DNA from: Roridomyces roridus
Taxonomy: Eukaryota; Basidiomycota; Agaricomycetes; Agaricales; Mycenaceae
Direction: 5' to 3'
Assembly: GCA_029378245.1 (NCBI GenBank)
Contig: JARKIF010000068.1
Location: forward strand, 117,396 to 181,395
DNA length: 64,000 bases
Both the position numbers and the translations under genes were made by a program. This document shows positions 9,327-20,140 of this stretch, piece after piece; position 1 is the stretch's first letter, and each line of letters begins with the position of its first letter. The notes below the pieces were generated by a model. The model ran no database searches. It was given only the letters and a program-made list of their open reading frames with translations, and was not told where the DNA came from.

Positions 9327-11789
9327 ATGGACGAGAGCGGGGATGTGGAGATGGAGGCTGCACCTCCTCCTCCAGCTAGTACGAGTACAAGTCTTCCCAC
9401 CTTGTGGTACGTTGTGGACTGATTTGATATATAGCACGTCAGCGGAGCCGTCAAGTCGTCGCCGAGCAGCAGCCAGAAGAGCCTCAGAACGATCCCAAGC
9501 CCCCGAAGCCCAGGCCACTTTACAAGATGAAGCCGGTACCCGCCAATGAGAACCCGACTGGTGACATTGAGGATTCGGCTTTTGCAGACGAATGCTGTGG
9601 GTTCCGACGATGACGAGAACTTTGAGGAGGAGGAGGAGGATTTTGAGGGAGACGACGCCGCAGTGTCGAGGAAGCTGGCCGATGCGGTGAGAGTTTCTGC
9701 TGACGTGATCGGCACAGCTTTGACACTTCTTCTCTCAGACGCCCACCTGGCAAAACGACGACACGCAGGACAGCGACGTTGACGAGGTCAGCACCGTGCC
9801 CAGACGTTCCTCCAGCCGCGCCTCCGCGAGCTCCGGCCACCTCAGCGTACCTGGATCGGCCTACGACGATGACTCGGACTCGGACTGGGCACAGGACGAC
9901 AATGTCCAAGCAGCTCTCAAACAAGCCCAGCAAGCCGCTGGTCATGTTTCCTTGCCACGCAAGCATGTCGTGGTATGCTTCTTACAGTGTTTTCTACTGC
10001 CCCACTTCTCAATTTACTTCTCAGGGCGTCGAATCGCAGTCCGCAATACCTCGACTCGACCTAGAGGTGATGCAGTCCCAGGTACGCATACTCTGCACTC
10101 TCCCTTTCCCATTGCCTCAGAGTCCCCGTGCTCCAGCGGTCACATGGGCACTCTGCCAAGCCGAAAGGGAAAGGCAAGCTTGATATCAGGCGGGTAGAGC
10201 AAGAAGTGCGTTCTCCATCCTGTCTCCAGCTTCCTTTTTACACCGTTCTTGCAGGTACCGACGTTCAATGAGGAGCGTGACATAGCGCGCTCCTCTCACG
10301 ATACTTTCGCTCCGACTCCCGCCGGCCCCAGCAAGCATCGTCGACGCTCTCCACCAACCTTACGTCCGTTGTGTCGGCCACTGGCACGGCACCAGCCACT
10401 GCTTCCAAGCCCGCCCCTACCAAGCCCACTGTCACCAGACCAATCACCAAGCCCGTCACCAAGCCTGTCACCAAGCCCGTCACCAAGCCCGTCACCAAGC
10501 CCGTCACCAAGCCCGTCACCAAGCCCGTCACCAAGCCCGTCACCAAGCCCGTCACCAAGCCCGTCACCAAGCCCGTCACCAAGCCCGTCCCCGCTCCAGC
10601 TCCAGCTCCCGCTCATGCTCCCACTCCTGCTGCAGCCCCGTCTGCCGGCACGGGCTCCATCGAGATCGTTCTGGATGCCCAGAACAGAGCCGGCAAGCGA
10701 CAGCAAACGGTGCGCATGGGGCGCTTACTCGACATCGCCCTCGAGTACTTCTTCTCTCTCCATCTTGTCCGGCACGCTTTCCCCGACCACCAGCTCCGCA
10801 TCACCTTTGCTCAAGACTCTCTCATCAAAGCCGCCGAGCTTCTGGAGGATGAAGAGATGAAGGATCGCATCGAATCGGATACCACATACCGCGAGCTCCT
10901 CATTGGCATGGTATGTCTTTTCGTCGCTCATAGTTTTTTATTTAAGCTTACTCCCGTGCAAGCTTATCCGGCGTGTCAGCACATTCCGCGGCAAGATCAA
11001 GACGTGCACTGCAGCAGCGTTGTACGTCTACTGGAACGCGCAGCCAGGCACCTCGGACCGTGTCGACGCCGTTATGGACACGGAGACCTTCATTTATGCG
11101 CACCGGCCCCACGTACGTGCACCGGCCTTTTTCCGTATTGTCTCTCTCATGGAATCCCATAGACTATTGACCCGACCACCGGGCACATCATTGTGAGTCA
11201 TCTGGCGTGTGTTTCCATGGGTCAATGCTCACCGTTCCTGTTCTCAGAAGTTCGGCAAGCCGATACACACCAAGGCCTTTCAGCACCCGGGACTGGCCCA
11301 TGTCGCTGGCCATTTCTGGCGTGGAGGCGATGCGCTGGGCCCGCGCATCACTGCCCTATTGCCTCAGAGTCCGACCACCGGCGAGCCCGAGATGCCTGCC
11401 GCATTGGTCGCGCTCGCCTGCACTGCGGTCAGAGTCTTCGGCTACCAATACTTTCTTCTACTTATATTCCATCAGGTGTATGACGCTCTCAATGACCTCA
11501 AGACCGGTGAGCAGACAGGAGTCTTCAAGCCATCTGACTTTGACGCCACCCGGCTTCTGAGCAAGTACGAGCTGTACCTGGCTTTAACCAACAAACTCAG
11601 CAAACGCCCGGACAAGTACTCCCCGGCCATGGTGGATTTCCTCAAGGCTGCATCGTGAGTTTCTTATGCCGCCGATAGTCTTTTTTTCTCATTTCCCCAT
11701 CCAGTGGCGGCGTGAGCACGCCTGCCAGCGATCGAGACCAGCTGCGCTCGCGGCAAGCGGCGCTTGACATGCTCGACTTCTCGGACTAA
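9327..11789 (+). CDS. DUF6532-domain protein, multi-exon
   Basis: Twelve or so exons on the plus strand. Clear introns of 39-55 nt lie at 9272-9321, 9536-9587, 9687-9738, 9973-10024, 10082-10120, 10911-10962, 11113-11162, 11193-11247, 11428-11475 and 11655-11704; the one near 9407-9442 is less certain. The N-terminal half is acidic and low-complexity ([17 protein letters not shown]) and contains twelve VTKP-type repeats. The C-terminal half (from about 10660) is the DUF6532 domain common in Agaricomycetes, with [31 protein letters not shown] and [15 protein letters not shown] segments, ending LDMLDFSD. Function is unknown. Coding-like sequence continues upstream of the ATG chosen here, through the 9272-9321 intron, to the MITE edge, so the original start may have been displaced. 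The frame between 10121 and 10290 needs a further intron I could not fix. Confidence 0.75.
10443..10586 (+). repeat. 12-bp tandem repeat encoding (V/I)TKP x12
   Basis: Twelve copies of RTCACCAAGCCY in tandem, nearly perfect, inside the DUF6532 gene. The unit length is a multiple of three, so copy-number change keeps the frame. Flanked by Thr/Pro/Ala-rich sequence, it probably forms an extended Lys-Pro-rich linker. Confidence 0.95.
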
Positions 11790-12849
11790 TCACATTCATT
11801 CTCTTGAATCAGTATCATTGAACGACATTCCCTACTCTTCATTTTAGATAGCTCTACCTTACAGCCTACTTTTAATCTGAATATAATTTGTTTTCGTGTA
11901 CCCTGTGTGTCGTGAAACCGGAATCCCCAAGCTACCGAAGCAATGGAAATCGCCAATCAGAGGCAACAATCAGAGCCATTCAGTGGTAAATTGGCGGCAA
12001 TCCGTAGCAATGTGTCACCAACAGATGGGGACCTGGACATCTTGACAATATGTCAATTGGCAAAGATTGCCGCCAATTGGCGACAATGTGTGTCAATTGG
12101 TGAATCCGGATTTTCCTGATGAGCGCAGCGAAAAGGCAGCGCTAGCGAGAAAGACAGTGTGAGCGAATACATCACCAAAACCGGAGAAATCGCGTATTCC
12201 CGGACATAATTCGTCCGGCCTGATGGGGTATATGAGGCCTTATCAGTTGATCATCAGGCCGGCAGGGGCTTGTCAGGGCATATATGGTGAATATCTGCCT
12301 CATATTCAACTAGGATGCTACTCTTCCCATGTGAGCCCTCATGAGCTGGGGTATCCAGCTAGGTACTATTAGCGTACAAAGGTAGTCTCGGGCCATGTGC
12401 CGCCTCATATAACTTTTTTTTCCCTTCTTACATGGCACGACAACTAAGTTGAAGTAACTAACTAGCAGAAGCAATACATAATGACCTTGGGTGGGCTATT
12501 CAAGGCTCCGCCTACTCCGAGTTACTCAGAGTCAATGGCATCGACAATGCACATGCATCAGCAACTTGACAACTTGGGCTTTTTCCTCTTTTGCCTCTTT
12601 TTTGGAGCCAAAAAAGTGTCAAACGTGCAAAAGAGGAAAAAGAGCTGGACACTTTTCTAAGCTAGGTCCCCTTGCGTTAAAAAGTGCTTTTACCGTCGGA
12701 AAAGCGGCCTGGTCCCACCCAAAAGTGCTCCCAAAAGCTGCCCCGAAATCACATCCACATTCACACCAATGAGGATAGACACAGTATATTGGATTGAGCA
12801 CTATCGAATGTACAAATCTACTTATGCGGACGAGATGGTGCACGTACCC
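11790..12849. other. Intergenic, with a short inverted repeat
   Basis: No gene is supported. AATTGGCGGCAAT (11989-12001) is repeated inverted at 12066-12078, able to form a 13-bp stem with a 64-nt loop. A second, looser inverted pair around CGGCCTGAT (about 12213) and ATCAGGCCGG (about 12255) follows. Confidence 0.5.
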
Positions 12850-14390
12850 TCAGCAACAACAACAGCGCCGAACCCAGCATGAGACTGTCACTGTCGGATC
12901 ACAATTAGACTTGAGATTATACGCCGGCGCACTGAACACATACCAAGGTAGCCGCTGCAGCGTGTCAATGACGGCTGGAGTTGGGCGCAGGCTGACAAAG
13001 GTGGGATAATTCGTATTGCAGGTGTGCGTAAGGAGCCGACTGGTGGGTGGGTGATATAGCCTGTCCGGACATTAGGATGTCAAAATCGTAGCTCGAACGT
13101 AGTAACTCACCACGTCTTCCGTACCATGCAGGCAGATCTTGGGAGAGGGGGAAAGCCTGGGAGGTCAGCGACTGCGAGAAAATGGATGACGTACTCCAGC
13201 TCGACATATGTGGCAGCGACGCAGCCACGGTCCGCGATGTCGGTCACCCTACAATGGGCTATATCATCAGTGGGTGATAACTGTGGAAGAAGCAAGGCAC
13301 ACACTGTTGGCTCAAGGTCTACCGTCCCGACTTCCAAGTCCAGTCGAGTCTGTGCTCAGCGGATACAGTCTACAAGGGAATGAGTCAGACTGGGACCGCT
13401 CCGACACCCGGCAGTAGCCAGGTATGCTCACTGAGCAACATTGTGGGCTATTGAACCAAGGCTCGAACGGGAGAAACCAGCGAGAGGATGGGACGGAGAG
13501 TCGGTGAGATGAGGGAAGAGAAGAGGGAGTTGTTGGCGTTTGTTGTCTTCCGTCCGAATTCAGTCGTCAACCATGAACCACGTGTTCAGCGGCCGCAAGC
13601 TTTGACGCCGATCACCGATGACCGCGTGGCGTCTTTGACTTGAATCTCTTCCACACCATCACAACCCAACCTCCCCTTCTCCTTCACCGTTGACGACACT
13701 CAAGGAACGAGTTGGATTACTCGCCGACTCAAATCCTCCTCCGACTGCCTCGGCCACCATCACCGTCGGGTTGTCACCACCCTGCGCCGCCTCGTCCTCC
13801 ACTGCCTGAAGAACGCAGAACGCCGCCGACCCACCGAATCGGCCTCGGCTTCCGTCCGCGACAAACTAGGACTGTTTCAAGGTTCGGTGCGGCATTGCCG
13901 GGGACGCACTCAGGGCATTCTGTGGACTGGGTGAGTGCTCATTTTACTGACTTTTCGGCTCTGCTCACGCACCTAGATATCCCTGTATATTTACTATGTA
14001 CCGTATCGAGCCATACAAATTGTTCAATCCTCGAGTCGTGCCAATCTCGGAGCTTCTTTCTGTCTCCATTGCGCTTGACCGCGCCGTTGTTGTTCCCAGA
14101 ATTAATCCCACTTGATCTGCCCTGCGCCGTCGTCCCTTGCCGTGCTTCTTCTGTCTTAAAAAAACTACCCAGACCCGCCCTCACATATTCTGGAGTGCAT
14201 TCCTGACGCCGTGTCTTTTTTGACCACTTTTTACCCAGAAGGAAAAAAGCATATTTGAAAGACCTGAAAGATCAAAAGCTACTGTCAACTCCATAAAAGC
14301 TGAACAAAAAGCGGTAAAAAAAGCAAAAGAGGAAAAAGGGCCAGAAAAGCTCTGGAGCCTCCCCGAAAAGAGGGTGTCAAGTTGCTGATG
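12556..14390. repeat. Inverted repeat pair about 1.8 kb apart
   Basis: CATCAGCAACTTGACA (12556-12571) with GGGCTTTTTCCTCTTTTGC (12576-12594) is found inverted as GCAAAAGAGGAAAAAGGG (14323-14340) with TGTCAAGTTGCTGATG (14375-14390). Similar A/T-tract sequence lies beside both. These may be the two ends of one element or two copies of a MITE family in opposite orientation; no target duplication was resolved. Confidence 0.5.
12850..13337 (-). CDS. Hypothetical protein, partial gene model
   Basis: I do not recognise this protein. A convincing 50-nt intron (13061-13110, donor GTGAGT, CTAAT branch-like motif, acceptor ACAG) joins two open minus-strand exons. The upstream exon encodes CVAATYVELEYVIHFLAVAD and ends MVRKTW; the downstream exon encodes YPTFVSLRPTPAVID and LPWYVFSAPAYNLKS, ending in four Cys before TGA at 12850-12852. 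The 5' end is not resolved: no ATG is in frame near 13337 and further exons towards 13480 are likely. It lies between the two arms of the 12556/14390 inverted repeat, so it could be cargo of that element. Confidence 0.4.
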
Positions 14391-14693
14391 TGGTCCAGAC
14401 CCAGGCAATGATTCAATCAATTGATAATCTTGTTCCTGACAGCAGCCGCGTGGTTCCGCAGCGTATGGGGCCTGGGGGAAGCAGTTCCCCCAGTGTCAGA
14501 CGGCACAATCGGCAGCAATACTGATGACGCTCTCGGCAGATCAATTGCCAGCTAGATTATGTGTACATGAGTGGGACTCACTAATGAGTTGATGCATTAG
14601 CCGAGATTAGCCAAGTCCCACTACTCTGGTATATCCTCCCCCTCTCGTCTTAGAACCTGACATCTCAGTATTCGACTTGGTCCTCATTCTGAA
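13400..14693. other. Intergenic, no supported gene
   Basis: A GC-rich stretch at 13690-13930 is open in more than one plus-strand frame and ends at a GTGAGT (13930), so a 5' exon is possible, but I cannot attach it to a family. From 14210 the sequence is A-rich and belongs to the right arm of the inverted repeat. Confidence 0.3.
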
Positions 14694-15231
14694 TAGGCAA
14701 CGGCACGGGTACGGGTAACCCGCGCGGGTAGACGGGTTTACCCGCCGCGGGTACGGGTACGGGTAGCCGAGCTGGATACCCGTGACCTGCGGGTAAGCCC
14801 CCAAACCAGGAAACTTTTGTATCGAGAGCGGGGGAGGGTGATTTCAAGCGGTAAGCATGTTGAATTCACCTTCTCGAACATTAAACTGTATCAATTGAAC
14901 CACAAAAATTCCTTTCGGCACCGAACTGCCGCCATCTCGGCCACCAACCCGCGGGTAACCCGTACCCGTACCCGCGGGTTGGTGGCCGACATGATGGCAG
15001 TTTGGTGCTGGGGGAATTTTTGTGGTTGAATTAATATGATTTAATGCTTGACAGAGCATATTGAACCTGCTCACGGTTCAAAAATGCCCTCCCCCGGTGT
15101 CGAGACGGCATGTTGCCCGGCCCGGCGGCTTACCCGCGGGTCACGGGTACCCAGCTCGGCTACCCGTACCCGCACCCGCTGCGGGTAAACCCGTCTCCCG
15201 CGCGGGTTACCCGTACCCGTGCCGATGCCTA
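14694..15231. mobile_element. Foldback element (538 bp, almost one complete palindrome)
   Basis: Termini are TAGGCAACGGCACGGG and its inverted counterpart ending CCCGTGCCGATGCCTA. The two halves stay complementary all the way in: CCCGCGCGGG blocks, the GGAATTTTTGTGGTT block, and a centre at 14941-14985 where CCACCAACCCGCGGGTA faces its exact complement across 11 bases. The arms are therefore about 265 bp. The outer parts are built of ACGGGT/ACCCGT units. CTCATTC follows the right end and occurs 4 bp off the left end, so the target duplication is not clean. No coding capacity. Confidence 0.75.
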
Positions 15232-16489
15232 CTCATTCATACATTCAACATGACTACTGGTCTTGCACCTGCACTACCAGTTCCTCTGTGCTCGACAACA
15301 CTGCAGCCCGAGGCCTTGCGTCCGGCCTCTTTCATTGCAGATCACACCACACCACACTCGTCTCGTCTGGTGCTTGACTACCTCACCCCCTCTTTGGTCG
15401 TGTCCGAATCACCGTCACCTTCCTGTCATACCCGGCCGCGTTACCGAGCGTGATCTGATCACCGGCATGTCGGCCTAGGCGCTGTCGTTGACACTGGAAC
15501 TCAAGTTCCAACCATTACAAATTACAGTATCTAGCAATTTTGTAGCTCATGTACAGTATTGTGACCAGAACTGAAGTTCTGCATTTCTGGTGGCGATAAA
15601 ATCACCTGGATGTTAATATCTGCTCATACTTGATTTGTATAGATGAATCTAGTCTATTCTCCCTAGGACTTGCTCTACCTCTTGAGTCTTGTCTCTCACT
15701 CTTTGCTCAGTCACCCTGTTTGTTGCCGACTAGAACCTGACTTAGCCCTAGTGGTGGCAAGGTTCGGTTCGGTCCGGTTCAGCATCAATTTTTGCGAACC
15801 CCGAACCTGAACCTGGCGTTCGGTTCGGGCATTTCCCGAACCTTGAACCTGAATCCGCGTTCGCGTTTGGTTCGACGTTTGAACGCGTTCGAACCCCCAA
15901 GAATTTCAACACAACAATCCGAGTAAAGGCCGGTCAGAACAATATTCTAGGTCCATTGGCACCTGGTGAGTACCGACGGGAATCATTATCGGGGTCTCTA
16001 ATCACCCTCCGGGGCCGAAACATCCGACTAAAGGGCTCCCGACGCCGTTGATGCGCCATCCACGAAGCCGGGGTTATCATTCTCTCGTCTCCGCCGCATC
16101 AAAATGGGGTGAAAAGAGCCGAGGGTGGACCGGATGGTATAATCGTGGCAACTGGCGGCGAGACACCCCGAAATGCCTCAGATTCACATCGAAATCCACC
16201 GAAATCTGGCGCTGGCATTCAATTTCGCGTTCGGCGTTCGAACGCGCGCGCCCACAACTGAACCTTGAACCGAACTTGCGTTCAGGTTCGGGAAATGTCC
16301 GAACCTGAACGCTGAACCCGCGTCCGGTTCAGGTTCGGTTCAGGTCACCAGTGGCAGCACCCAGAATGCATTATGGGCGCGTTTGGCTGGGACCCGTATT
16401 GCAATACGGGCGTGCCCCGGCCGGCCGGCCAGGATGTGCCCGTAATGCATTACGGGTCATAGGGTGAAACACAAAAGAACTCAAAGGTT

Positions 16490-16573
16490 AAGAGCAGGAA
16501 TTGAACCCAAAACCTCCTGCTGTCAACTGACCAGAGCAGAAGACAGACACCATAACCAACTAGACCATTGTAG
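16490..16573 (-). ncRNA. tRNA-related sequence (SINE head or tRNA pseudogene)
   Basis: On the minus strand TGGTCTAGTTGGTTATGG (16550-16567) fits an A box and GGGTTCAATTCC (about 16497-16508) a B box, spaced about 45 bp apart as in tRNA genes. The acceptor ends do not pair, so this is a tRNA-derived relic, plausibly the Pol III promoter of a SINE inside the hAT-like element. Confidence 0.45.
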
Positions 16574-16906
16574 AGTGACAGATAGCTGCCAACATCAAGC
16601 CAAACCATGCCCCCAGACAGAGATCCCGCCGTGAATTGGCGGTTAGATGACGGTTAGGTTAGGTTAGGTTAGGCTTGGTGTGGCCCAGGACTGTCAACAT
16701 CCCCCCCACGGCCTCGGCTGTGAATATCGCTCACAGAATCCACCGTGAATTGACGGTTAGAGGCAATATCCACTGTGAATTGGTGGTTAGGGGTGTGAAT
16801 GCTGGGTTAGGGTTAGGTTGGGTGGCTGGTATTGTATGGGCTGCGAATATTTTAACCAGTATGGTTATTATAGTGTAGTAGTAACAGTTGCCATTCTGAT
16901 TATGTA

Positions 16907-16984
16907 ATGGTGTTATGGAGGCTGTGGGTTCAATTCAGCCTTCGGATGGTGTTATGGAGGCTGTGGGTTCAATTCAGCCTTCGG
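16907..16984 (+). repeat. Perfect 39-bp tandem duplication
   Basis: Two identical adjacent copies of a 39-bp unit (16907-16945 and 16946-16984), each holding GTGGGTTCAATTCAGCC, a B-box-like motif related to the neighbouring tRNA-derived sequence. Confidence 0.9.
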
Positions 16985-18255
16985 CCTGCTGTTTTTGGTT
17001 AGGGGCTGTGCTGCTGTCAACACACTGTTCAGAGGCTGTGTACCCAGAATGCATTATGGGCACATGCTGGCCGGCCGGCCAAGGTGTGCCTGTAATGCAA
17101 TTCCTGATACCGTTAGGTACAGGTTTCTATAGGGCGCCCTAATTTTTGGTTTTTGCGGGCCATCACGTTTTTGTCATTGGTTTTTGCGTCAGCACTGATG
17201 GATCCAGCCAAATGCTCATTGAAGCCGAGATTTGCCGCGCCACCAACGCAATATGCATGACCTCACCCGCCGGGAGCAGTTATATCCGATAGATTTTTCA
17301 ACATCTGTGCAAATGCCATGCACAGATGTCGGGTTCTTTGCCGAAAGAAATCCCAGGCCTGTCAAAGTGACAAAGGGAGTGCCTTGCTCAGTCTCTTGCT
17401 TTTCGCCTCCGGAGCAACTCCCGAGTCCCAACCAGCACCACATAGCGCCACATCCATATTTGAAGGCCAGGTCCTGGTCAAGCACCAATGAAATTGATCA
17501 AACACTCCTACAAGCTCTTGTAGTGCTCTCTCCAGCTTCCAGGGAGCGAGGGAGTGCGGCGCGTAGCGGCGCACGGACGAGCGACGATGAATGATGATGT
17601 ATTGCCCTCCTGTCCTCCTCTCTCTTCGGCTTTCAACTCACATTTTCTGACTCAACGCTTTCTTGGTGGGCAGGAGCAAGGGAGTGGAGCGCGAAGCGGC
17701 GCACGACCGAGCGATCATCGTAACGTCATGTGGATGTCCACAGATCCTACATAGTAACATACGCACCGCCCTTCCTCATCCACAATTTAATGCTGTCGTT
17801 TTCGTTCTTTCCCTGAGCCTGAATCTGAGAACAAGAATTACTATTTGAAGGTCCTGATGGAACTTGTTATGCCCGAGAAAATTGCAAGAAAACGTGCTAG
17901 ATGTTCACGCATTGCCGCTTTCGGTAGCAGGCCCTGCCGCTTGCCGGCCCTACAGCTTTATACGGGCTCTGGCCAAATGAGCCCGCATTGCATCAAGGGT
18001 ACAACCACACCTCCTCAGGTTCGAACCGTTTTGTGAACCGGACCTTGCCACCACTACTTAGCCCTAGGTGCTGACATTTGCCCACTGACTTGCAGGTCGT
18101 CATTGATCAAGCTTACATCATTGAAGCAGCTGGTAGAGTTGTGTTCCGGGTGGGGCTGCCGTCGAGAAGTCCGCCGTGGCTCGTAGTGATCTGCATTGTG
18201 CGCAGCGGAATGTATTCATCTGAAAGGAAATCAGTTTCGAGACATCAAAGATGGT

Positions 18256-18344
18256 GGTCGGTAAAAGGGTTGGTTAGAGTGTCGTGCTAATATCCAGTAG
18301 GATTACTCAACGCGGAGGTCTTGGGTTCGACCCCACGATGGCCA
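18256..18344 (+). pseudogene. tRNA-Ile(AAT)-like pseudogene with an intron-like insert
   Basis: TTGGTTAGAGTGTCGTGCTAATA matches the D-arm to anticodon part of eukaryotic tRNA-Ile(AAT) (TTGGTTAGAG and CGTGCTAAT are visible). After a 16-nt insert at the usual intron position the sequence resumes with ACGCGGAGGTC and GGGTTCGACCCC. The T stem has two mismatches and the acceptor stem pairs only partly, so I treat it as a decayed tRNA or SINE head. It lies 190 bp outside the hAT-like element. Confidence 0.5.
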
Positions 18345-19307
18345 ATATATGAGAAAACGGAATTTCTTGTGCTTTTAAAATCCCTAAGTAGTGGCACCTC
18401 CCTCTTCTAGCAAACACTGGTTGGAAGCACCAAGTACTACACATGCCAATACCTGGCAGTGAGGTGAATAGGCCAATTGCCAGACTCCATAAATTTAGGT
18501 TGGGTCTGCAATGCCACAATTGACATCGCTCACACCTTTCCTCAAGCCTACTCGAAATTTACAAATTGGAAGACGCGGAACTACCTAGACCTCCCGCACC
18601 AGGGTACCTATCTACGACTTTGAAAAAGATTGAAAGGAGGTCATCTAGACTCTAGTCCAATTTCAACATTTCTCGGCCTGGGCCCTGAGCGCTGTTGCTC
18701 TCGCCGGCTGTGACAGGCCCCTTACAAGTTACCATGTGACGCCGGTCAGGCCATCGGTGGAAGGTGAAGCTCGGAAGGCGCAAGCAACCTGTCTGTTAAA
18801 TTCAATCCAAATGAGAAACCTGGCTATTGGTAACTGACAAGTTGTGGTGCCTTGGGTATGAAGGCCCTTGGTGGACAAAAGGTGTTTTCTTGCTGCCGCC
18901 ACCATCATTTCCGTGACATCTTCGAAGATCTTGCAAGATTTGGCAAGATTTTCCAGTTTGTTCAAGATCTTGGAAGATATTGGATGATTGTTGACTTTCC
19001 GGGTACCATGATAAGTGAGCCGTACTACACCTCGAATTTTTGTTCTCGAGCAAATTGACCTACCCTCCCCCCCTCCCAAAGAGGAAATTTCCTTTTTGGG
19101 AACCCCCTATGGCGGTGAATTCAGTGATTTTTGACCTCCTTTAGCTAGTGCAAGGTGCAGAACTATTACTGGGTCCTCCAATTGACTTCCAAAAGCAAGA
19201 AACACCCATTATCAAGCAACATATTTCTGCTGATGTCCCCGCACATCATGTCGGCACGTGATCATGGAATCACATGATCATTCTGGCTGGTTCAATTTGG
19301 GTTCAAT

Positions 19308-19582
19308 CAAGGGGTACGCGCATCAGAAATGTCAGACATAGGGTATCGTGAGAGAGTTTTGACATCCCAAAAAGGAAATCCAGTGATGCCGATTTTTTTC
19401 GTGCATACCGAGACATTCTGAGCACTTTTCGGAAAAAGTTTTTGAGGTGAAGCACCCCTCCCTACGTAATGATTTGATCGGATCACGTCAATTTCGGCGG
19501 AAACAATCAATTGCATCACTGCTGACCCGAAACTCTCTCACGACAACCCGATGTTGACAGTTTCTGATGCGCGTACCCCTTG
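19308..19582. mobile_element. MITE (275 bp), hAT-like termini
   Basis: Inverted termini begin CAAGGGGTACGCGCATCAGA and extend imperfectly about 60 bp (CGTGAGAGAGTTT at the inner edge of both). The 7-bp GTTCAAT stands directly outside each end (19301-19307 and 19583-19589), a target duplication one base short of the hAT norm. Non-coding. Confidence 0.75.
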
Positions 19583-20140
19583 GTTCAATGGAAAATTCTT
19601 GAAATTGTGTTTCTGCACTATTTCTTGCCAGGAGAGCAGTTCTACTGCTCTGCCAAAAGTTGGTACAAAGGTTTTTTTTTCAGCCCTCCGAGGGAGCCCC
19701 CCGCCCGCCCCCTCCCCCCCATTAATGAATTTCTTATCATGGAGGAACATGTAAGTTGTCACCAGTCAAAACAACACGTAAACAACGCGCCCATTCACAT
19801 TCGTTACCCGATTTCATGAATTTATTGCCCGAAACTCGTTTTTTACACGGTTTTCTGGATTATCTACCGTCCGTATTTTGTTGCTTTTTCGCGCCTCCAT
19901 TTTCTATCGCCCCTCTTTTGTCGATTTTCCGCCGTGTTCTGCGAGTCGGTGGGCGGGTGTTGTTTTTTGGTGGGAAAGGTGTAGAATGTTTTTTGGTGGA
20001 GTGGTGTATGTTGTTTCAAAGGCAAGCGAAGAATATGAGAGATGCGAGAACAAAAGCCCGGAACCAGAATGGAAGAAACACGAGACGCTAGATGATTTTT
20101 TTCAGGATGTTTTGCGGTGTATTGGCCCGGGAATTGGGAT

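Larger units (their letters stand above)
15749..18056. mobile_element. hAT-like non-autonomous element (2.3 kb) with 8-bp target duplication
   Basis: The termini TAGTGGTGGCAAGGT..GGTTC match inverted in 21 of the first 22 positions. They are flanked on both sides by the perfect 8-bp direct repeat CTTAGCCC (15741-15748 and 18057-18064), the duplication length of hAT elements. Inside, the left 600 bp (to about 16356) itself ends in a diverged inverted copy of the terminus and is dense in GGTTCGG/GAACC motifs, so a smaller relative may be nested. Two copies of a CCAGAATGCATTATGGGC..GGCCGGCCGGCC block (about 16370 and 17045), telomere-like TTAGG runs (about 16650 and 16805) and a tRNA-related sequence fill the middle. 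No transposase is visible. Confidence 0.75.

Noticed and set aside
9796..10582. Long open frames on both strands over the VTKP repeat, including a Gly/Asp repeat (GLGDGLGD) on the minus strand
   Set aside because: A 12-bp repeat without stops is open in several frames; only the plus-strand frame joins the DUF6532 exons.
14941..14985. Rho-independent terminator at the palindrome centre
   Set aside because: It is the middle of a much longer foldback element in a eukaryotic genome and has no T run.
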